Source of the DNA: Glandiceps talaboti
Lineage: Eukaryota > Hemichordata > Enteropneusta > Spengelidae
Assembly (NCBI RefSeq): GCF_964340395.1
Contig: NC_135568.1
Span: forward strand, 14,016,776 to 14,078,775
DNA: 62,000 nt
Reading direction: 5' to 3'
Shown: positions 1 to 13,089 of the stretch, one piece after another
How the letters are laid out: every line of letters starts with the position of its first letter
How positions within the stretch are numbered: the stretch's first letter is position 1
The notes under the pieces: generated by a model
What the model was told of the DNA's origin: nothing
Databases searched by the model: none
Seen by the model: only the letters and a program-made list of their open reading frames with translations
Translations under genes and position numbers: made by a program

Positions 1-926
1 CAAAGTTTCTTGTGGAACGATCGGTTCACAGTCTGGGTTTAATCAGCGTGATTCACCGTGTTGGCGAAAGATTTTGAAAATATTTCGCCATTTCACATTT
101 ACGAGACTCAGTGTAGTAAATCATAGAATGGGTGGCTCAAGCACAGACATGTCGTTCGTCAATATTAATCGATCACGATCATTTTCCAGGGTAGGGAGCA
201 TTTTTCCAGGGTTTTCCAGGAAGGGTTGAAATTCCAGGGTTTTCCAGGACCGTGCGAACCCTGAAATGCAAAGCGACCGAAATTTTCACGATAAGGACTT
301 TTTTTTAGAAATTATATCTTAAATTTCCTCTTTTCTGGATTCATATAGCACAACTGTGCACTGTGGCAAATATTGCTATGAATCGTACAATAATTCAAGC
401 CTACTACAGAAAACGCGTAGGCGTTCGCTGAGATAAACATTGGCACTACGGGGGGGGGGGGGGACGCATTCCAATGTAGCTAACATGTACATAAGATGAA
501 ATGCATAGAGGTACATCTAAACAAGAATTCTTTAATTACCGTAAATATATAACAATACAATCATTGAATTTTTTTTTACATTTGAAATACTTCGTACGTT
601 GTCGGTTGCGTGTGTGCACAAATAACGCCATTTAGTAATAGTAAAGGTAGGTCCACGTCCATTGAGCCGTTGTACTTCTGGAAGTTCAATTACTGGACTT
701 CTTGTTGATATTCAATTTGCCCCTGACAAGTAAGACGCAACCTGATTGGTTGCCTGTGTCTCAGTGAGCAGAAATTCGTTTGAATGGGCACGTGTTCAGA
801 TGTAGAGGAGGCGATTAGGCTAAAAAATGTAAACATGTACCAAGAAGGTCAATTCAGGCAAAATAACGAAGGTAAAATAGCAATGAACGATTAGCCGACA
901 TCTACATCGGATTTTAATCAGATTGA
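1..926. other. Gene-free stretch
   Basis: No open frame with coding character is visible. Five copies of TTCCAGG lie within about 185-248, and a run of G lies near 450-463. Nothing else recognised. Confidence 0.5.
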
Positions 927-927
927 T

Positions 928-968
<41 letters not shown>

Positions 969-1031
969 TACATACATACATACATACATACATACATACA
1001 TACATACATACATACACACATACACACACAT

Positions 1032-1066
<35 letters not shown>

Positions 1067-1213
1067 TACATACATACATACATACATACATACATACGTA
1101 CGTACGTACGTACATACATACATACATACATACACACACTGCATTACGCAAGCAGCACTGTTGACCTTCAAAATAGCTGTTTAAAAAAAGTAAACTCTGG
1201 CTGATATGTAACA
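927..1213. repeat. Compound CA/CATA/CAGA microsatellite with conserved right flank
   Basis: Blocks of (CA)n, (CATA)n, (CAGA)n, then (CATA)n interrupted by (CGTA)n, run to about 1137. The 75 bases after it (1138-1213) match the right flank of the microsatellite at 4372-4685, ending at 4757 (for example AAGCAGCACTGTTGA and CTGGCTGATATGTAA in each). The microsatellite is therefore probably part of a dispersed repeat. All long frames here (Thr-Tyr-Ile-His or Cys-Val-Tyr) are by-products of the repeat. Confidence 0.9.
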
Positions 1214-3247
1214 AAATATTAAGCCTGACTTTTTAAAGATAAATTGTAAAGCATAACACCTACTCGCTAAAGTTACTAATCAAATTTAAGGAAAACGTTG
1301 TAGGGAAACAGAAAGTGAAAGATGAAAAGGAAACAAATGACTATATTCAATGGTTTAAGATAGAAGGTAGGGAAACCAGTGAAAATATGATATTTACCAA
1401 CAATAATTTCGTGATAATATAAATCATGATAGCTCAATTTGGTACTATATATTTATATTACAGATTTTATCATATGGTAACTGTCAGAACGCGACGTGTT
1501 ATGTTATTTGTTTGCTAATAAGCCAGTGATTAGTTCATGACTCACCCTCTACAATCGAATGACTCGAGTCTTGAAAGGTCGATGCACCCTGGGATACATG
1601 AAATATTCCACTCTGAAGGAAAGAAAAAATAATGTAATCTACCAATGATAAATTACTGATAAATAATCAATGATTTGCTAAAACTGCTTAAAGTGGATTG
1701 TAATTCTAGGAAACATAGGTATTTTAACCTCTGTTACTGGATCGGAGAGTATTTTACAGATTTTCATCACTTATTACTTTATGTGTCATGGCTACAATAT
1801 GAGTTGAACGTTATTTCCTTAGTGTAGATAGTTGTTATTGTATAGGGTGAATCTACAAGTATACATATGCAACAGCAAAATATAAATATTCATGATAGTA
1901 TCATTTGACAGCAGGTAAACATACTTAGGACCATGGATATTTATGCTTTGAAAGGTTACTTCATACACGTGTCTGTTGACCCCAATGAGATAATGCGTGA
2001 CCAGTAAAGGAATGTACCACTGGAAAATGAATTGGGAATTAATTTCATCTTGTTTATAATGGTTTATGTTTATTTATATGATGTAAAATCAATAAGTGCC
2101 ACTCCAGATTTCACAATGTACTAAGAAATTCCTTTATTTCATTCGATTTCTTTAATTACAAATGGGAAATTCAAGCAATTTATTATCTAAAACCCTTTTA
2201 CGATATCTTGAAACGTGAATGTATATTTAAACGTTTCTAATATTTATTTGAAGAATGTAAAGTTTAAGTATCCAAACCTTATACATATCGTTGACATTTT
2301 ATTAACAGAGGCCTGTTCTACATTTGGGGTTCAGTTATGTTGGGAAGTAAAGTTGGGAACAAAACACCTTTTTAAATAATAGCCTGTCTGTGTTTCTCAG
2401 ATTGCCTCGCAGCAGGCTTGCCTAATATATTTTAAGATATTTCTAATTTCCATTTTAGCACGATGTAGAATTGGTTAAAATGACTCGTCTTCATGTTGCC
2501 TATTTATAAATGAAGCTAATATATGTTGAATAGAATATCAGAAATGAACAATAAGCATGGGCTGATAAAAGTAGAAAATGGTATTTTTGCCTCATGTTCT
2601 TTTATGTCAATTAATTCCAAAATGAAAAGAGTATGCCTGTATGGTACATGCCCTTACCTGTCCTGTGGCTGGACGATGATCACAATCTTCCCCAAAACCT
2701 GGTATGCATTCTGGAATGTCTGTGAAAACATTATTCCAATATTTTAGGAATAGCAGTAAAGCACGTAAAACTGTATTTTATCACAACCACCACATTAACT
2801 CTACAGTACGTAACATTGATCAAATTATAAACATACCATCCGTAGAACATCACGATTATCATACCAGTAAAATATAGAAATGGGGGGGGGGGGGCTGTAG
2901 TATTCACTAAAGCTGGGAAGTCAGGGAAATCCAAGCTAAAATGTGATACTTAATTAACTTTCTCTAAAAGTTACCATTATCTGTTAAAATAGTTTAAAAC
3001 ATACTTCCAGAATTAATGATAAAGACTTAATTCCGGCACTGCCACTATGTTGAAATTTGAAAGAAATTGCTTATACCCACTATAACTATCGGAATGAATT
3101 TGTGTGAAGGCACTATGTTGTTAATCAATATATTGTTTTGGCCTATAGGGCTAAACTGAATGCCAAAATCCCAAAGCCTAGATGAATAGACTCCCAATAC
3201 GGATAGGGGGCAACGCCTTCAGAACATTATCCGGAATATCTTACCGA
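1214..3247. repeat. Segmental duplication, copy 1 (uninterrupted)
   Basis: This 2.0-kb stretch is paralogous, in the same order and orientation, to 7876-8006 plus 11304-13089. Shared landmarks include AACGCGACGTGTTATG, a G-homopolymer (2882-2894 here, 12790-12802 there) and the final CATTATCCGGAATATC. Copy 1 has an intact site GGTTTAAGATA near 1350-1360, where copy 2 carries a 3.3-kb insertion. Small indels and substitutions separate the copies throughout. No gene is visible. Confidence 0.85.
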
Positions 3248-4371
3248 AGTCCTCTCCTCAAATCACATCACAACTGATTCACTGTATGGTTGTCAGCAAC
3301 AATCTTTAGTCTGTTATTACGCTACCTAACCTTAACCCTAATCTTAACCCCAACCCTAACACTAACGAATACTACAACGATGTATTGTAGAGTTGGTGTC
3401 AGTGATGGGATGCTACACATCACAAAATAATGCACCAAGAGACAATGCAATGAATCAAAGTAAACTATGACCCTCTACTTTATCCCATTTTCTAAATAGC
3501 CCTTCTTCTGAACCGTTTTGTAAAAAGTGAACCGAGACCCTAATTTTCCCGCCCCTACCTCATGCGATTATTGAAGTAATGTTATTATTGAAGTCTCCCC
3601 ATTGGAGCTGGCCCATTGTCAACCAATCCTTCTACCCCCACCCACCCACCGACCCATCTGTCTCTCGGCCCTTTCACTCCATTCTAAATGTCCCCTGGCT
3701 TATTGTCCTCGGTTATTTCTCTTTTGGCCTCTCATTCCCTTTATTTTAATCGAATATGTTTTTAATTTTGAAAAACATGCACCATGCGTCATGAAAAATA
3801 AGGAATGGGGTATTCAACTTAACTTTTGTTCCAATCACAACTTAAAAATTTTACTTGAAATTTTCGACTACAAACAACATTTTAATTGAATACTATGCTT
3901 TACCAGCACAGATGAATTTATATTTTAAGACCGTATTGAATGCTTTATGATAATTGTCCGTTGATAAACGAATGACCTTGCTATTGTCGCATATGCATTG
4001 GCTTCTTAAACGGTAAACCAACTGTGGTGTTTAAGGGATGTGTCATTTAAGGGATTTGTCATTTACAGGAGCACGTGGATGTATGTCTACTGACAAACTA
4101 TATCAAATCAAGAAAAACTGTGCATCCTCTCTCTTCTTTCTATAAATTCTAGATATCTTTGAAACACAAGCACATTCAGACCAACATTTAACTGGCAATC
4201 ATGCCATTATGTATCGAAAAGTTAAGACATTCCTTGAAACACAAAGATCAAATTTAAGACTGGTTAATCAACTAGGGAAGTTACATTTTTAACTAAGTAC
4301 AATAATCTTGTGCAAATAGCAATATTTTACTTCATGTTGTTTGCAAACACCACGTCCACCCCCTCCCCCCC
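3248..4371. other. Gene-free stretch with telomere-like motif
   Basis: Degenerate CCCTAA/CTTAACC units lie at 3324-3366 and a C/T-rich tract at about 3594-3760. No coding signal recognised; the 95-codon frame at 3602-3889 begins in the low-complexity tract and has no recognisable domain. Confidence 0.45.
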
Positions 4372-4757
<386 letters not shown>

Positions 4758-5849
4758 AACAGGCGACCTATCGGTCAGAATAGCTCCGCTGTTGTTTTTA
4801 ATTTAATTTTTTATTTTGGTAACATGTAGAAGTGGTTCACTTCTTCAGCTCTTCACTATGCAGTTTTGTTTTAGCGGTGTAATAAAGTGGTTAGTGGTTT
4901 CATATGATGTCTCACTATAAAACACATTTTACACAGAAAGTTGATAATGTATTGTACTTTTATACCATAGTCACCATTTTATTAAAAAAATCTACTGTTA
5001 TGAAAAATTACACAAAATCTCAAAAAAATAACGACTGGGAAATGCATACAAGAAAAAGAAAAAAAGAGGATTTTGAGGTTTGCTATAAATAATTCCAGTG
5101 TCTTACAGCTTTCACCCTTGAAAATTTTAATGATGAATGAAATAAACTAGGGATCTAAAATAATTTTGAGGCAATTCGAATTTCAATTTTCTAACAAATT
5201 TACCAAGTCAACAACATTCAACTTGTACTAGTTGTAGTAGACATACATCGTCTGATATTTTAATTTACGGAGTTTCTTGTGACCGGCGCCTGTCAACAGA
5301 CCCAATTACCTCAACATGCCTCACCTCGCTCGTACTCAAAGCAGTCCCGGTATGATCACTGACGAGTCGTGCTTGCATACGGAGTAATCCGGGACTTGAT
5401 TCTGACAATTGTCCCGACTATTTCTTTAGAGTCAAGTCAGCAACATAGACTTGTGCACCGCCTGTCGTATGTAAGCAGGGCTAAACACTGGTATGACCAG
5501 AGAGAACCTTTTCAGATTTACATGTAAAACGGGGAAAGATACGAAAAACATAATGCAAAGTCTGAAGCCAAACTAAAGTTGTAATTATTTTAATTATTTT
5601 TACCATTTTGGAAATGGCAAGACACGTTCATGTCGTTTAACTTTACATGTAAACTATCGGCCAATAAACAAAGTTTGGTCGATTCACAGTCGGTAGTGAG
5701 ACTGCTCTTGCATAACTTCAACCGCATGCCTAGGCATGCCTTCCTTACGCGAGTTGTCTTCATTCTGGTTCACTGTCACTCCAAATATAGAATTAATCAC
5801 AAGATACAGTTTATCTGAAAACATCAAACTTTTATAGTGGGTCTGAAGT
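4758..5849. other. Gene-free stretch
   Basis: Unique-looking AT-rich sequence with only short frames. The two overlapping 60-75-codon frames on opposite strands at 5630-5911 have no recognisable motif and are not called. Confidence 0.4.
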
Positions 5850-6457
5850 GTGATTTTAGTGAGTACCAAGAACTCCCGTGTTTTTGCTGTGGAAAATCGC
5901 CCGGACATCAAACGAGGTCATCTTCAGCTTCCGGGTCAAATCAGTCATTTTCTACCTAAAATTCTTGAACGGTCGGGACCGTTACACAAGGATCCTACTA
6001 AATTTACTTGCCATGCTTATTTAAAACACATAAAAATCCACCTTTTTGTGAAATTTGTAACCTTTCCGGTCCGTATTGAGGAAACTGAGCATGGAGGGTT
6101 ATACTTCCATGCTATGAGCGAAAAACTGGGTCGAAATTTCAGGGCCTCAAGTATGCGTCCCGAATTCGTCAGAAAATCGGTATTCCTAAATGTAATGCCA
6201 AAATGTATTTTGCTGGCACGAAAGAAGAGATATCAGTTGAGGTTTAGGTGTTTTCAGTATCTAAAAGGGGGAACTCTAGTGAAAGTTACGGCGAGTTGAA
6301 AATACCGAAAAATAAGGCCTGTGAACAGCCATTCAAAGTGTCGCTATCTGGAGAATATTATGAGGATAGATTGTATGCAAATGTGGTATGTTGCGGACTG
6401 GCTGATTATGTAGAAGGGGTGCAAAATTTGGATTTGAAGTTTACAACCCTGTTTTGA
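5850..6457 (+). pseudogene. Degenerate coding relic, unidentified
   Basis: Two overlapping plus-strand frames look more protein-like than background. The first is open from 5850 to 6299. A second frame becomes the better one from about 6090: it reads through residues such as IPKCNAKMYFAGTKEE, meets an in-frame TAG at 6245-6247, and continues to 6457 with GNSSESYGELKIPK and SLSGEYYEDRLYANVV. The pattern suggests an old protein-coding fragment broken by a frameshift and a stop. The stretch near 6271-6298, encoding NSSESYGEL, recurs in inverted orientation near 46571-46600, so it is probably part of a dispersed element. No domain was recognised. Confidence 0.35.
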
Positions 6458-6639
6458 ACAAACACTTGTCATTTGGGCGCACAATGCGTATAATTATGAC
6501 TATAGCACATATTACATTGCTTGTTTGACGTCAATAGTGTCTTTTGAAAAGTGGCAGTTTACTTAAAGTCTCGTGGACTGATTTCCAATATGGTGTCGGC
6601 CATAATGCTCATTAACATATTCATTTTTTCTTTAAATTA

Positions 6640-6990
6640 CAAAAAAAATCATAATATATAGAAAAGAAGATGTGCTGACTTGAAATTAACAAATCTGAGT
6701 AAGCTACCCCCTGCGCATCAACACACCAGAAATCAAAGCAATCTGACAAGAAGTATTTGAGGAGATGATGAAAATGTCATTTTTTGGAAAAAAATCATAA
6801 AAAATTGAAAATGGCACAGATCAACTTGGCATGAACAAATCTGAATAGCCTCCCCCCAGGGAACATGCACACCAAATATAGAAGAATTCTGACTGTCACT
6901 TTCGGAGAAGATGATGAAAATATAAAAGTTTCACGGACACCTATGATTCACCTATACTCTCTATACTCTATACAACCTATACCTAAAGCT
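6640..6990. repeat. Two degenerate 146-bp tandem units
   Basis: AACAAATCTGAGTAAGCTAC at 6688 and AACAAATCTGAATAGCCTCC at 6834 begin two similar units. Each continues through a poly-C/G interruption, ACACCARAAAT-like text and AGATGATGAAAATRT. Only two units are seen. The downstream 6960-7030 text is CTATA-rich and ends in a GCTTTCAGCTTTCGCTGACAGC-type self-complementary tract. Confidence 0.5.
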
Positions 6991-7030
6991 ACGCTTTCAG
7001 CTTTCGCTGACAGCGGAGCTAAAAAATGGC

Positions 7031-7875
7031 CGAGTCTGCTGGAACCAAGCTCTTGTCACGAGAACAATGTGCTGCTGACTAGCTTGACCTTTGACACCCA
7101 TTATGATGTGTTTCGGCGAAGTCCGCCACGTACACACATGTACACTGCACCGCCAATATATGCGCCATGGCCATGGCCGCGTATGTGATGTACTACTACT
7201 AAAGTTTGTTGCATCAATAACATTCATTATTGGGAAGGACACGTAAAATGAGTATAGTTTTTGTGGTGTTGCGTGGTCTTTTTACTTGTTTTATCCCATG
7301 TGCAGTGATGGCCTCAAAGTAATGAAATTTGACCTGAACAGCAGACGACAGTTCAGCATGTACACCGGCCACGCAAGTTAAACGTTGAATCGTGACAGCT
7401 AACACATATGTTACAATGCAATGTGGTAAAGAGCGTGAAGTGGAAGTCGGTAGTTCTGACACTTGAACAGAAGAATGTCGAAAGAGAATGACGATGGTTT
7501 CCGAACAGAAAGTTGCAGGAATTGGTTGTTGCAGCTCGTTCTATGTTATGTTCTTTATGATGTATAATCAAACGACCCCGTCTCTTTTTTCGCAATGACT
7601 TTACATTGTATGAATAACTTACGTACGTATGACCCCAGCCCTGTCAGTTTCACGCTTGCTCACGATCTAAACATTTTGTTGAAAGTTCAGTGTATTTAGT
7701 GTACGGAGGCAATCATTTTCAAAGGTAACCAGAGCATTTTCTTCATATCAATACACATCACATTGATGCCGTAAAAATCTCGAACCTGTCACCAGCATGA
7801 CGTGCTGGTGCCCGGCGCTTGTCACGAGAACAAAATGCTGCTGACAAGCGCCGGTCACCAGACACTCCGAAAAAA
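7031..7875. repeat. Dispersed repeat segment with hairpins
   Basis: About 7655-7800 is homologous to 29228-29345 and 40975-41120 (shared CAAAGGTAACCAG and the following TTGATG lines). The 7045-7095 text resembles 7805-7860, so a small local duplication is present. No gene was found; frames at 6865-7188 and on the minus strand at 6997-7595 have no recognisable domain. Confidence 0.5.
7790..7862. repeat. Alternative hairpins sharing one arm
   Basis: CACCAGCA (7790-7797) can pair with TGCTGGTG (7803-7810). Alternatively CTGGTG plus CCGGCGCTTGTCA (7805-7824) can pair with TGACAAGCGCCGG plus CACCAG (7842-7862). The 13-base inner stem 7812-7824/7842-7854 is perfect. Confidence 0.7.
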
Positions 7876-8006
7876 AAATATTAAGCCTAACTTCTTAAAG
7901 ATAATTTGTAAAGCATACATTTACCCACTAAAGCTACTAATCAAATCTAAGGAAAACATTGTAGGAAAACAGAAAGTAAAAGAAACGAATGACTATATTC
8001 ATTGGT
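7876..8006. repeat. Segmental duplication, copy 2, left part
   Basis: Homologous to about 1214-1350 and broken at TTAA (8007-8010) by the insertion that follows. It continues at 11300. Confidence 0.85.
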
Positions 8007-8010
8007 TTAA

Positions 8011-11000
8011 AGGTGATTCAAAATGCTCACATTCAGTATTGCTATTTTGGTAGACGACATGTTTGTGAAATGTATTCTGGTTTTAAAGCTTTAAAAAGGC
8101 GTCTGAAAACACCTTAAAATGACCTTTTTTCAGTCAGTTTCCGTCGGATTTACTTCGAGAGTTTTCGGGTATTTCCGGTCCCACCTAGACCACGTGATTT
8201 TGTGACTTCATAGAGGGACATCGTTAGCACGTAGCCTATGACGAGCGTAGTCAACAGGTGAATAAAACTCAACAGCATTGTGTAAAAATACATTGCTGGT
8301 GGTTGTAATAGACATCAGTAAACAAAAACTACAGTCTACATGTCTTATTAACCAACAATTACCGATATTTACTCACACTTCCTCACTAATTGGCAGTGTC
8401 TGTGGGTATAAATGCTAAAATATTATGTCACCATATTATGGCAAAATACTGACCAAAACTACTAGACTAGATATATATAAGAAGCATCACAATACCATCA
8501 ACACACATCGACGGCATATTTTATCCTACTATAGTCGTACTCGCTGATGTCGCCTTTTGAACGGCACATTTCATTTTGAATAGATATAATAGCTATTAGA
8601 ATACTCACATTATCAGCAATAACAATTGTAAAGAATTACGAAATTTCGTGAGTTTCGTGTTGTCATTTATATGACTTTAGCAACTCATCCGGAAGAAAAC
8701 TTGTATGGTTTCCCTTGTTGAGATATCACTTCATACAGCAAGCCTATTTAATATTCATTAGAAGAATTTTGTAACGAATCATGGTATTCAGTTTATGAAA
8801 CCAACAAATCAAATATCGCGATGTGTTCATGATAATATATATGATTTGACAATATTGACGTCGGCAATCAAGGTCGTGACCCCAGCACATGGTTATCAGA
8901 GAAAGTCTACAACTAGATATTAGACACGTTCACTTCGGTCCAATTTCTCAGTGTTTGGTTTGACGTTAGCGACATTAGTTCTGTACGACTTTTAAAATAT
9001 ATCTAATTGATAAATATGGATTATTTCAACACGTGAATAAATTTAACCCGAATGTGCTCTCCGAGTCCATACATACATACATACACAACTCCAGCTTTGA
9101 TCGGCGGAACTCCCGGAAATATCCTACATATATATACTGCCGCGACCGTGGTGACTGCCCGTGAAACAAAACTTGACAACACTACCCACCTACCAATAAT
9201 CAAATATATAATAATCACATGTACACCGTGATAAAAACAGGCAATAATTCGAGTCCCCAACACGTCGATGAGACCTACTTCTGTTCAGTCCGACTGCGAG
9301 TTTCTGAGGTTTTACATGGTGTCAGATTCGGACTAGAGTACCACGCCCTAGACAGCCCTGGCAGAAAATAATAGATGTAAACTTGCGTTCACAAACCAAA
9401 CATGGGACAATACAAGACCACAACGAAAACTGTGAAACATTTACAGGTCACTCTCATTTTATATAAGGACAACAAAATTAGGTCGGCCAAAGTTCCATTT
9501 ACCGGAGTTTTCCGAAAACTAGCCCTGGGCCACTATTCGGAAAATCAGCAAATTCGGAACCACAACAGAGGAACTAAATAGAAGCTCAGGGCGATTATTT
9601 GCCAATCAACACTCAACAGCCATGTGGCTATATCATTACTAATGGGGACATACCAGTTTAGGGACACAACAATTAGGAAGACAAGAATAATAATTTCATC
9701 TTATAATAATTCAAATATATCAAATGAAACATTTTATTTGCTATCATTCTATCAGCATTGATTGTATTGTTGCGTCGATGCCTCAAAAATAACCATTACA
9801 AATAGAATAGAATTGTCAATTGATTGAAACCAAGCATGTCAACTTTATATTTATTTTTATAAAGTGGATATTGTTCAACTAAAAATAGTGTGCGTCTGAA
9901 TATACATATTCATAGGCAGGATTCAATGTTTCACATTAGCGGCACTTGGGACCACTAATTTTTTTAGCAGGACCACTGCATTTTTTTCATCACTGGTCTG
10001 GGGACCACCAGTTCACAAAATGATTTGTTCACCCTGGATAAACTTGACATTAGCCTTGTACCGATCGTTAAATCTCCATGAACTCATTTATACATGACAT
10101 TACACATTACTTCAACTCTCACTCGATGTAATTCACTTTGTGTGCTCACCATGCAAATTACCCTGACCTATTTTTAGACCCAGTGTGTCGCATTGACAGT
10201 GACGTCTGCGGGTCTCCATGAGTCATCTGCCGACTTGTTGATCGATCTCAGCACAAAGGTGTATGTACCTACCTTCACGATCACATTCTCCTCGTGTAAA
10301 AAACATCCATTTTGTATTGGCACTCTAAGTTTATGGTTTTTTACGGAACATTCGAACTAAATAAAAACTAAGGTTACCAATATAACAAGGCAAAATTCTT
10401 GCCGTAGTGAACCTGAAAAACCCATTAGACGCCCACCCGCCAAATGATCGCCCATGGGCAACTTTTCGGATGGACTTGTTTTCGGAAAACTCCGGTACAT
10501 GCAACGATTCGGAGTGTGATTCCATAATCTTGGAACAAATCAAATAAATTAGTGTATTATGGGACCAACAAATATACTGTGGCACTACATGTTCTGAAAC
10601 GCCTTCTTGAAGTTTCCCATGGGTATTTTAATACCTAGTATATTTTTTCGAGATGAAATAAAAGGTGACACGAGTATGAGTATATTAGGCTAAAATATGC
10701 CGTCCTCGGGATGCCGTCGACCCCGGCCGCCAACGCCCGCCAACGCGTCACGACGGCATTGTGATGCTTCTTCTAAGCAAATGATAAAAAATCTGATGAA
10801 TACAAGTCATTGAATGTGAAACACCCGACATTACAAGTATTTATGTATATTTAGTCTAGCCGTTTTGATTTATTTTGCCATAATATGAGGACATAATATT
10901 TTAGCATTTATACCCACATACACTGACAATTAGTCAGGAAGTGTGAGTAAATGTTGGTTGATAGGACATGTAGACTGTAGTTTTTGTTTACTGATGTCTA

Positions 11001-11299
11001 TTACAACCACCGGCAATGTATTTTTTCACAATGCTGTTGAGTTCTATTCACCTGTTGACTCCGCTCGTCAAAGGCTACGTGCTAACGATGTCCTGCTATG
11101 ACGTCATAAAATCCCGTGGTCTAGGTGGGACCGGAAATACTCAAAAACTTTCGAAGTAAATCCGAAGGGAACTGACTGAAAAAAGGGTCATTTTAAGGTG
11201 TTTTCAGATGCTTTTTTAAAGTTTTAAAACCAGAATACGTTTCACAAACATGTCATCTAGCAAAATAGGAATAGTGATTGTCAGCATTTTGAATCACCT
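8011..11299. mobile_element. TTAA-flanked inverted-repeat DNA element, copy A
   Basis: The element begins AGGTGATTCAAAATGCTCAC and ends with the complement GCATTTTGAATCACCT. It is flanked on both sides by TTAA (8007-8010 and 11300-11303). Its terminal inverted repeats are long, about 8011-8610 and 10615-11299; the left arm has a deletion relative to the right. The segmental duplication copy 1 keeps the unfilled site with one TTAA, which shows insertion with TTAA target duplication. That target choice is characteristic of the piggyBac superfamily, but no transposase frame is present. A second copy lies at 47693-50081. It contains the nested element 9502-10495. A minus frame of about 80 codons (9021-9263) is shared with copy B, but simple DNA similarity explains that. 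Confidence 0.9.
9502..10495. mobile_element. Nested TA-flanked inverted-repeat element
   Basis: The 994-bp insertion begins CCGGAGTTTTCCGAAAAC and ends with the exact complement (18-bp perfect terminal repeats). It is flanked by TA at 9500-9501 and 10496-10497. Element copy B keeps the unfilled site at 49281-49282 (CCATTTACATGC). TA duplication is typical of Tc1/mariner and some other superfamilies. No transposase is visible, so it is non-autonomous. Confidence 0.88.
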
Positions 11300-11303
11300 T
11301 TAA

Positions 11304-13089
11304 GATACAATAATCTCCTGATTAATATAAATCATGATAGCTGAATTTGGTACCATATATTCATATTACAGGTTTTATCATAAGGTAACTGTCAGAACGC
11401 GACGTGTTATGTTATTTGTTTGAAGCGACGTGTTCTGTTATTTGTTTGCTAATAAGCCAGTGATTAGTTCCGGACTCACCCTCAACAATCGAATGTTTTG
11501 AGTCTTGAAAGGTCGATGCTCTCCGGAATGCATGAAATACTCCTCTCTAAAGGCAAGTAAAATTAATGTAATCCACAATGGTCTAAACAAACAATGATAA
11601 TGATAAATTACAGATAAATAATCTTTGATTTGCTAAAACTGTTGAAAGTGGAATGTAATTCTAGGAAAGATAGGTATTTTTAACGTCTGTTACGGGAGAG
11701 TATTTTTCAGATTTTCATCACTTATTACTTTATGTGTGATGGCTACAAAATGAGTTAAAACTTGCTGCTCAATTATTTCCTCAATGTAGATCATTATCAT
11801 TGTATAGTAGGAGTCTACAAGTATACATATGCAATAGCAACACATAAATATTCATGATAGTATCATTTGACAGGTAACACACTTAGGACCATGGATATAT
11901 GCTCTGATATTTTACTTCATACACGTGTCTGTTGACCCCAATGTGACAATGTATGACCAGAAAAGAGATATACCACTGGAAAATGAATGAGGAATCAGTT
12001 TCATCTTCTTCATAATGGTTTATCTTTATCTGAATGATGTAAAATCAATAGGTGGCACTCCAGAATGCACAGTGTACTAAGATATCCCTTTATTTCATTC
12101 AATTTTTTTAATTATAAACGTGATATTCAAGCAATTTATTATCTAAAACCTTTTACGATATCTTGTAACGTGAATGTAAAGTTTTCATTGTCCAAATCTT
12201 GGACATATCGTTGAAATTTTATTAACAGAGGCCTGTTCTACACTTGGGGGTGAATTATGTTGGGAAGTAAAGTTGTGAACAAAACGCATTTTTTAATCAA
12301 TAGCCACTCTGTATTTCTCAGAATGCCTCGCAGCAGGCTTGTCTAAATGTAAGAGAGATTTCTAATTTTCATAAATATTTTAGCACGGTGTAGAATTGGT
12401 GAAAATGACTTGTCTTCATGTTGCCTATTTATAATATACGTTGAATACAATATCAGAATTGAACAATAAGCATGGGCTGATAAAAGTTCAAAATGGTATT
12501 TTTTTGCCTCGTGTTCTTTTATGTCAACTAATTCCAAAAATGAAAAGAGTATGCCTGTATGGTAATGTCCTTACCTTTCCTGTGGCTGGATGATGGTCAC
12601 AATCGTCCCCAAAACCTGGTATGTATTCGGGAATGTCTGTGAAAACATAATTCCAATATTTTTGGTATAGCAGTAAAGCACGTAAAACTGTATTTTATCA
12701 CAACCACACATTAATTCTACAGTACGTAACATTATATACATACCACCCTTGGAACATCACGACTATCATACTGGTAGAAATATAGAAAATGGGGGGGGGG
12801 GGACTTTAGTATTTACTAAAGCTGGGAGGGCCGGGGAATCTAAGCTAAAATGTGACACTTAATTAACTTCCTTTCTCTAAATGTTACCATCATATGTTTG
12901 AAAGAAACTGCTTATTTCCCACTATATCCATCGGAATGAATTTGTGTGAAGGCATTCTGTTATTAATCAATATATTGTTTGGACCTATTGGGCTAAACTG
13001 AATGCCAAAATCCCAAAGCCTAGATGAGTAGACGCCCCATACGGATAGGGGGCAACACCTTCAGAACATTATCCGGAATATCTTACCGA
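11304..13089. repeat. Segmental duplication, copy 2, right part
   Basis: Colinear with about 1356-3247 apart from small indels; one local duplication of GCGACGTGTT text occurs near 11400-11430. No gene. Confidence 0.85.

Noticed and set aside
820-1214. Long Thr-Tyr-Ile-His and Cys-Val-Tyr frames, and the same at 4289-4729
   Set aside because: They are translations of CA/CATA/CAGA microsatellites.
9021-9263. 80-codon minus frame shared by element copies A and B (48800-49036)
   Set aside because: The DNA itself is highly similar, stops come soon after and no domain is seen; frame conservation is not informative.
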